Assembly (NCBI GenBank): GCA_037039925.1
Contig: JAXRKP010000095.1
Location: 1-64,000 of the forward strand
Direction: 5' to 3'
Length of the DNA: 64,000 nt
Origin: Doris montereyensis
Taxonomy: Eukaryota; Mollusca; Gastropoda; Nudibranchia; Dorididae
In this document: positions 1-64,000 of the stretch, one piece after another
How the letters are laid out: every line of letters begins with the position of its first letter
Numbering within the stretch: the first letter of the stretch is position 1
Made by a program: the position numbers and the translations under genes
The notes under the pieces: generated by a model
Databases searched by the model: none
Seen by the model: the letters and a program-made list of their open reading frames with translations, nothing else
What the model was told of the DNA's origin: nothing

Positions 1-364
1 GCTTTGATTAAGCTTTTTATAGTTGGTGTTTTCTTGACTCTTGTTGCTATTGAAAAACAAAGCGGAGGGGAGACGGGGTGTTTTTCATGTCAGTGTTTTA
101 AATATGGGTGATAATGGCATCATATCATACTATCTATACTGTCTAACGAAGACATATTTTTATGAATTCATAGAAACACACCTGCACGTACAAACACTTC
201 CTCAAACGTGCCTGTCCACATTCGCTGACACATATATGTACATACACACTATTCTTCATGAATGTCATTCTGTTCATTATTGCTATTTCCGGCAACAATC
301 TTTCAAATACACACACACAAACACACATGTAGGTATACATCATGCTCATGTGTCGCCTGACTAA

Positions 365-434
<70 letters not shown>

Positions 435-482
435 TCTAACTGCTGCGCATGTCTGTCTGTCTGTCTTCTCTAATCCAGGCAG

Positions 483-575
<93 letters not shown>

Positions 576-1065
576 TCTCTCTATCTCTCTCTCTCTCGAT
601 CGATCAAAATCTAAAGGAGAAAGAAAGAAAGGAGGAAGAAATTGAGAAAATGAAGAAAGAAATGAAGGAAGAAAAAGCAAGGAAAGAAAGAGAAGAAAAA
701 AGAACTTATAATTATAATGCTCAACTAGCGAAAGCACACCAACCAGCTTTCATTATTGAGACGATTTGGACAGTGGATTTCTTCGGGGGGCCACAACCAC
801 CAGACTATAGGGTGATTATGCCGTTCAAAGAGTCTTATCAGAGCATAGTCATGCAGACATGAGTTTGTTTTCATTTATTTTTCTCGCATGATTGATTCAC
901 ATACTGAACAGGTCACATTTAAGACCGTGTTTTCGAACAATTTGTGAACAGGGTAATTTCACCCATTCGATTTGTTTATTATAGTTCATATAGTAATTCA
1001 TACATTTCATATCAACACGATGATGAAAGTGCACATTAGCTTGAACCTGCGAAAACACAATGGAA

Positions 1066-1072
1066 TGTTTAC
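1066..1072 (+). promoter_or_regulatory. forkhead-type motif upstream of androglobin
   Basis: TGTTTAC matches the forkhead core about 150 bp upstream of the ATG. Mammalian ADGB is reported to be FOXJ1-dependent in ciliated cells, so a forkhead site here fits; a 7-mer in AT-rich DNA has a high chance rate. Confidence 0.35.
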
Positions 1073-1078
1073 ATACGA

Positions 1079-1090
1079 TGCGCATGCGTT
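1079..1090 (+). promoter_or_regulatory. NRF-1-like palindromic site
   Basis: TGCGCATGCGTT is close to the NRF-1 consensus TGCGCATGCGCA. It lies about 130 bp before the ATG in a stretch richer in CpG than its surroundings, which is typical of metazoan core promoters. Binding is inferred. Confidence 0.4.
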
Positions 1091-1220
1091 GTTTCATCCC
1101 TTCACCTCTGACCTATAGCTTAGTAACGGATGCCATCCAAAAAGTCATGTTGCTGAATTGTTTATTATGATGATAAGAAAACTGTTGTTTTTGTGATTTA
1201 CACTATCAGCGAGTTCTGTA

Positions 1221-63954
<62,734 letters not shown>

Positions 63955-64000
63955 GTAAGTTTACACTCGTTTCATTTTGCGACTTTTTTATAATGATTAT

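Larger units (their letters stand above)
1..1220 (+). promoter_or_regulatory. 5' flank / putative promoter region of androglobin
   Basis: No protein-coding exon is recognised upstream of the start codon. The segment holds an (AC) patch near 305-327, two long (CT)n tracts (about 367-600), then an A-rich purine stretch. The 160 bp before the ATG carry a forkhead-type TGTTTAC at 1066-1072, an NRF-1-like palindrome at 1079-1090 and a second forkhead-like TGTTTAT near 1158. Open frames across the CT tracts (Ser/Leu or Arg/Glu repeats) are low-complexity artefacts. The transcription start and any 5' UTR intron cannot be placed. Confidence 0.45.

Noticed and set aside
361..862. Ser/Leu or Arg/Glu open frames upstream of the gene
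   Set aside because: (CT)n tracts; no conserved coding sequence upstream of the ATG at 1221.

Overview
The window is eukaryotic genomic DNA: AT-rich, full of microsatellites, minisatellites and short dispersed repeats, with small exons separated by long introns bounded by GT...AG. No prokaryotic operon, rRNA, CRISPR array or functional tRNA gene was found. The host is probably a lophotrochozoan animal, most likely a mollusc. That is inferred from the repeat landscape and from how far the protein has diverged from vertebrates; it is not proven.

Essentially the whole window is one plus-strand gene, androglobin (ADGB). I reconstruct 41 candidate exons from the ATG at 1221 to 63954, about 4.8 kb of coding sequence (about 1590 codons). 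The last exons, encoding the C-terminal coiled coil, lie beyond the right edge. Exons 1-9 encode the N-terminus and the calpain-like (CysPc) domain. Exons 10-19 encode Lys/Glu- and Pro-rich linkers around a conserved block (exons 13-16). Exons 20-24 encode the next conserved region. Exons 25-26 encode globin helices E-H, exon 30 the IQ motif and exons 31-32 helices A-C, which is the circularly permuted globin typical of androglobin. Exons 33-41 encode the conserved C-terminal half.

Splice sites are nearly all canonical and most junction phases close. Six single-base frame disruptions lie in exons 3, 15, 16, 25 (two) and 39, several in homopolymers, and a few junctions (exons 12, 17-19, 22/23) do not close cleanly. 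Intact splice sites with only 1-nt indels suggest consensus errors, but a decaying allele or paralogue is not excluded. In exon 25 the disturbed segment carries the predicted haem-ligating histidine.

The introns hold several families of repeats: a tRNA-Leu/Ser-like SINE (family A, at least 8 copies), a second dispersed family seen 9 times all in the same orientation (family B), a third tRNA-like family (C), single tRNA-like SINEs, and degraded non-LTR retrotransposon 3' ends at 34079-34801 (minus), 54640-55276 (plus) and 51020-51100 (plus). Several minisatellites appear to have grown from internal pieces of these elements or of splice sites. Tandem copies of the exon 9 donor and of the exon 33 acceptor are the most unusual local structures. 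I found no evidence for a previously undescribed multi-gene system; the interest lies in gene structure, frame integrity and repeat biology.
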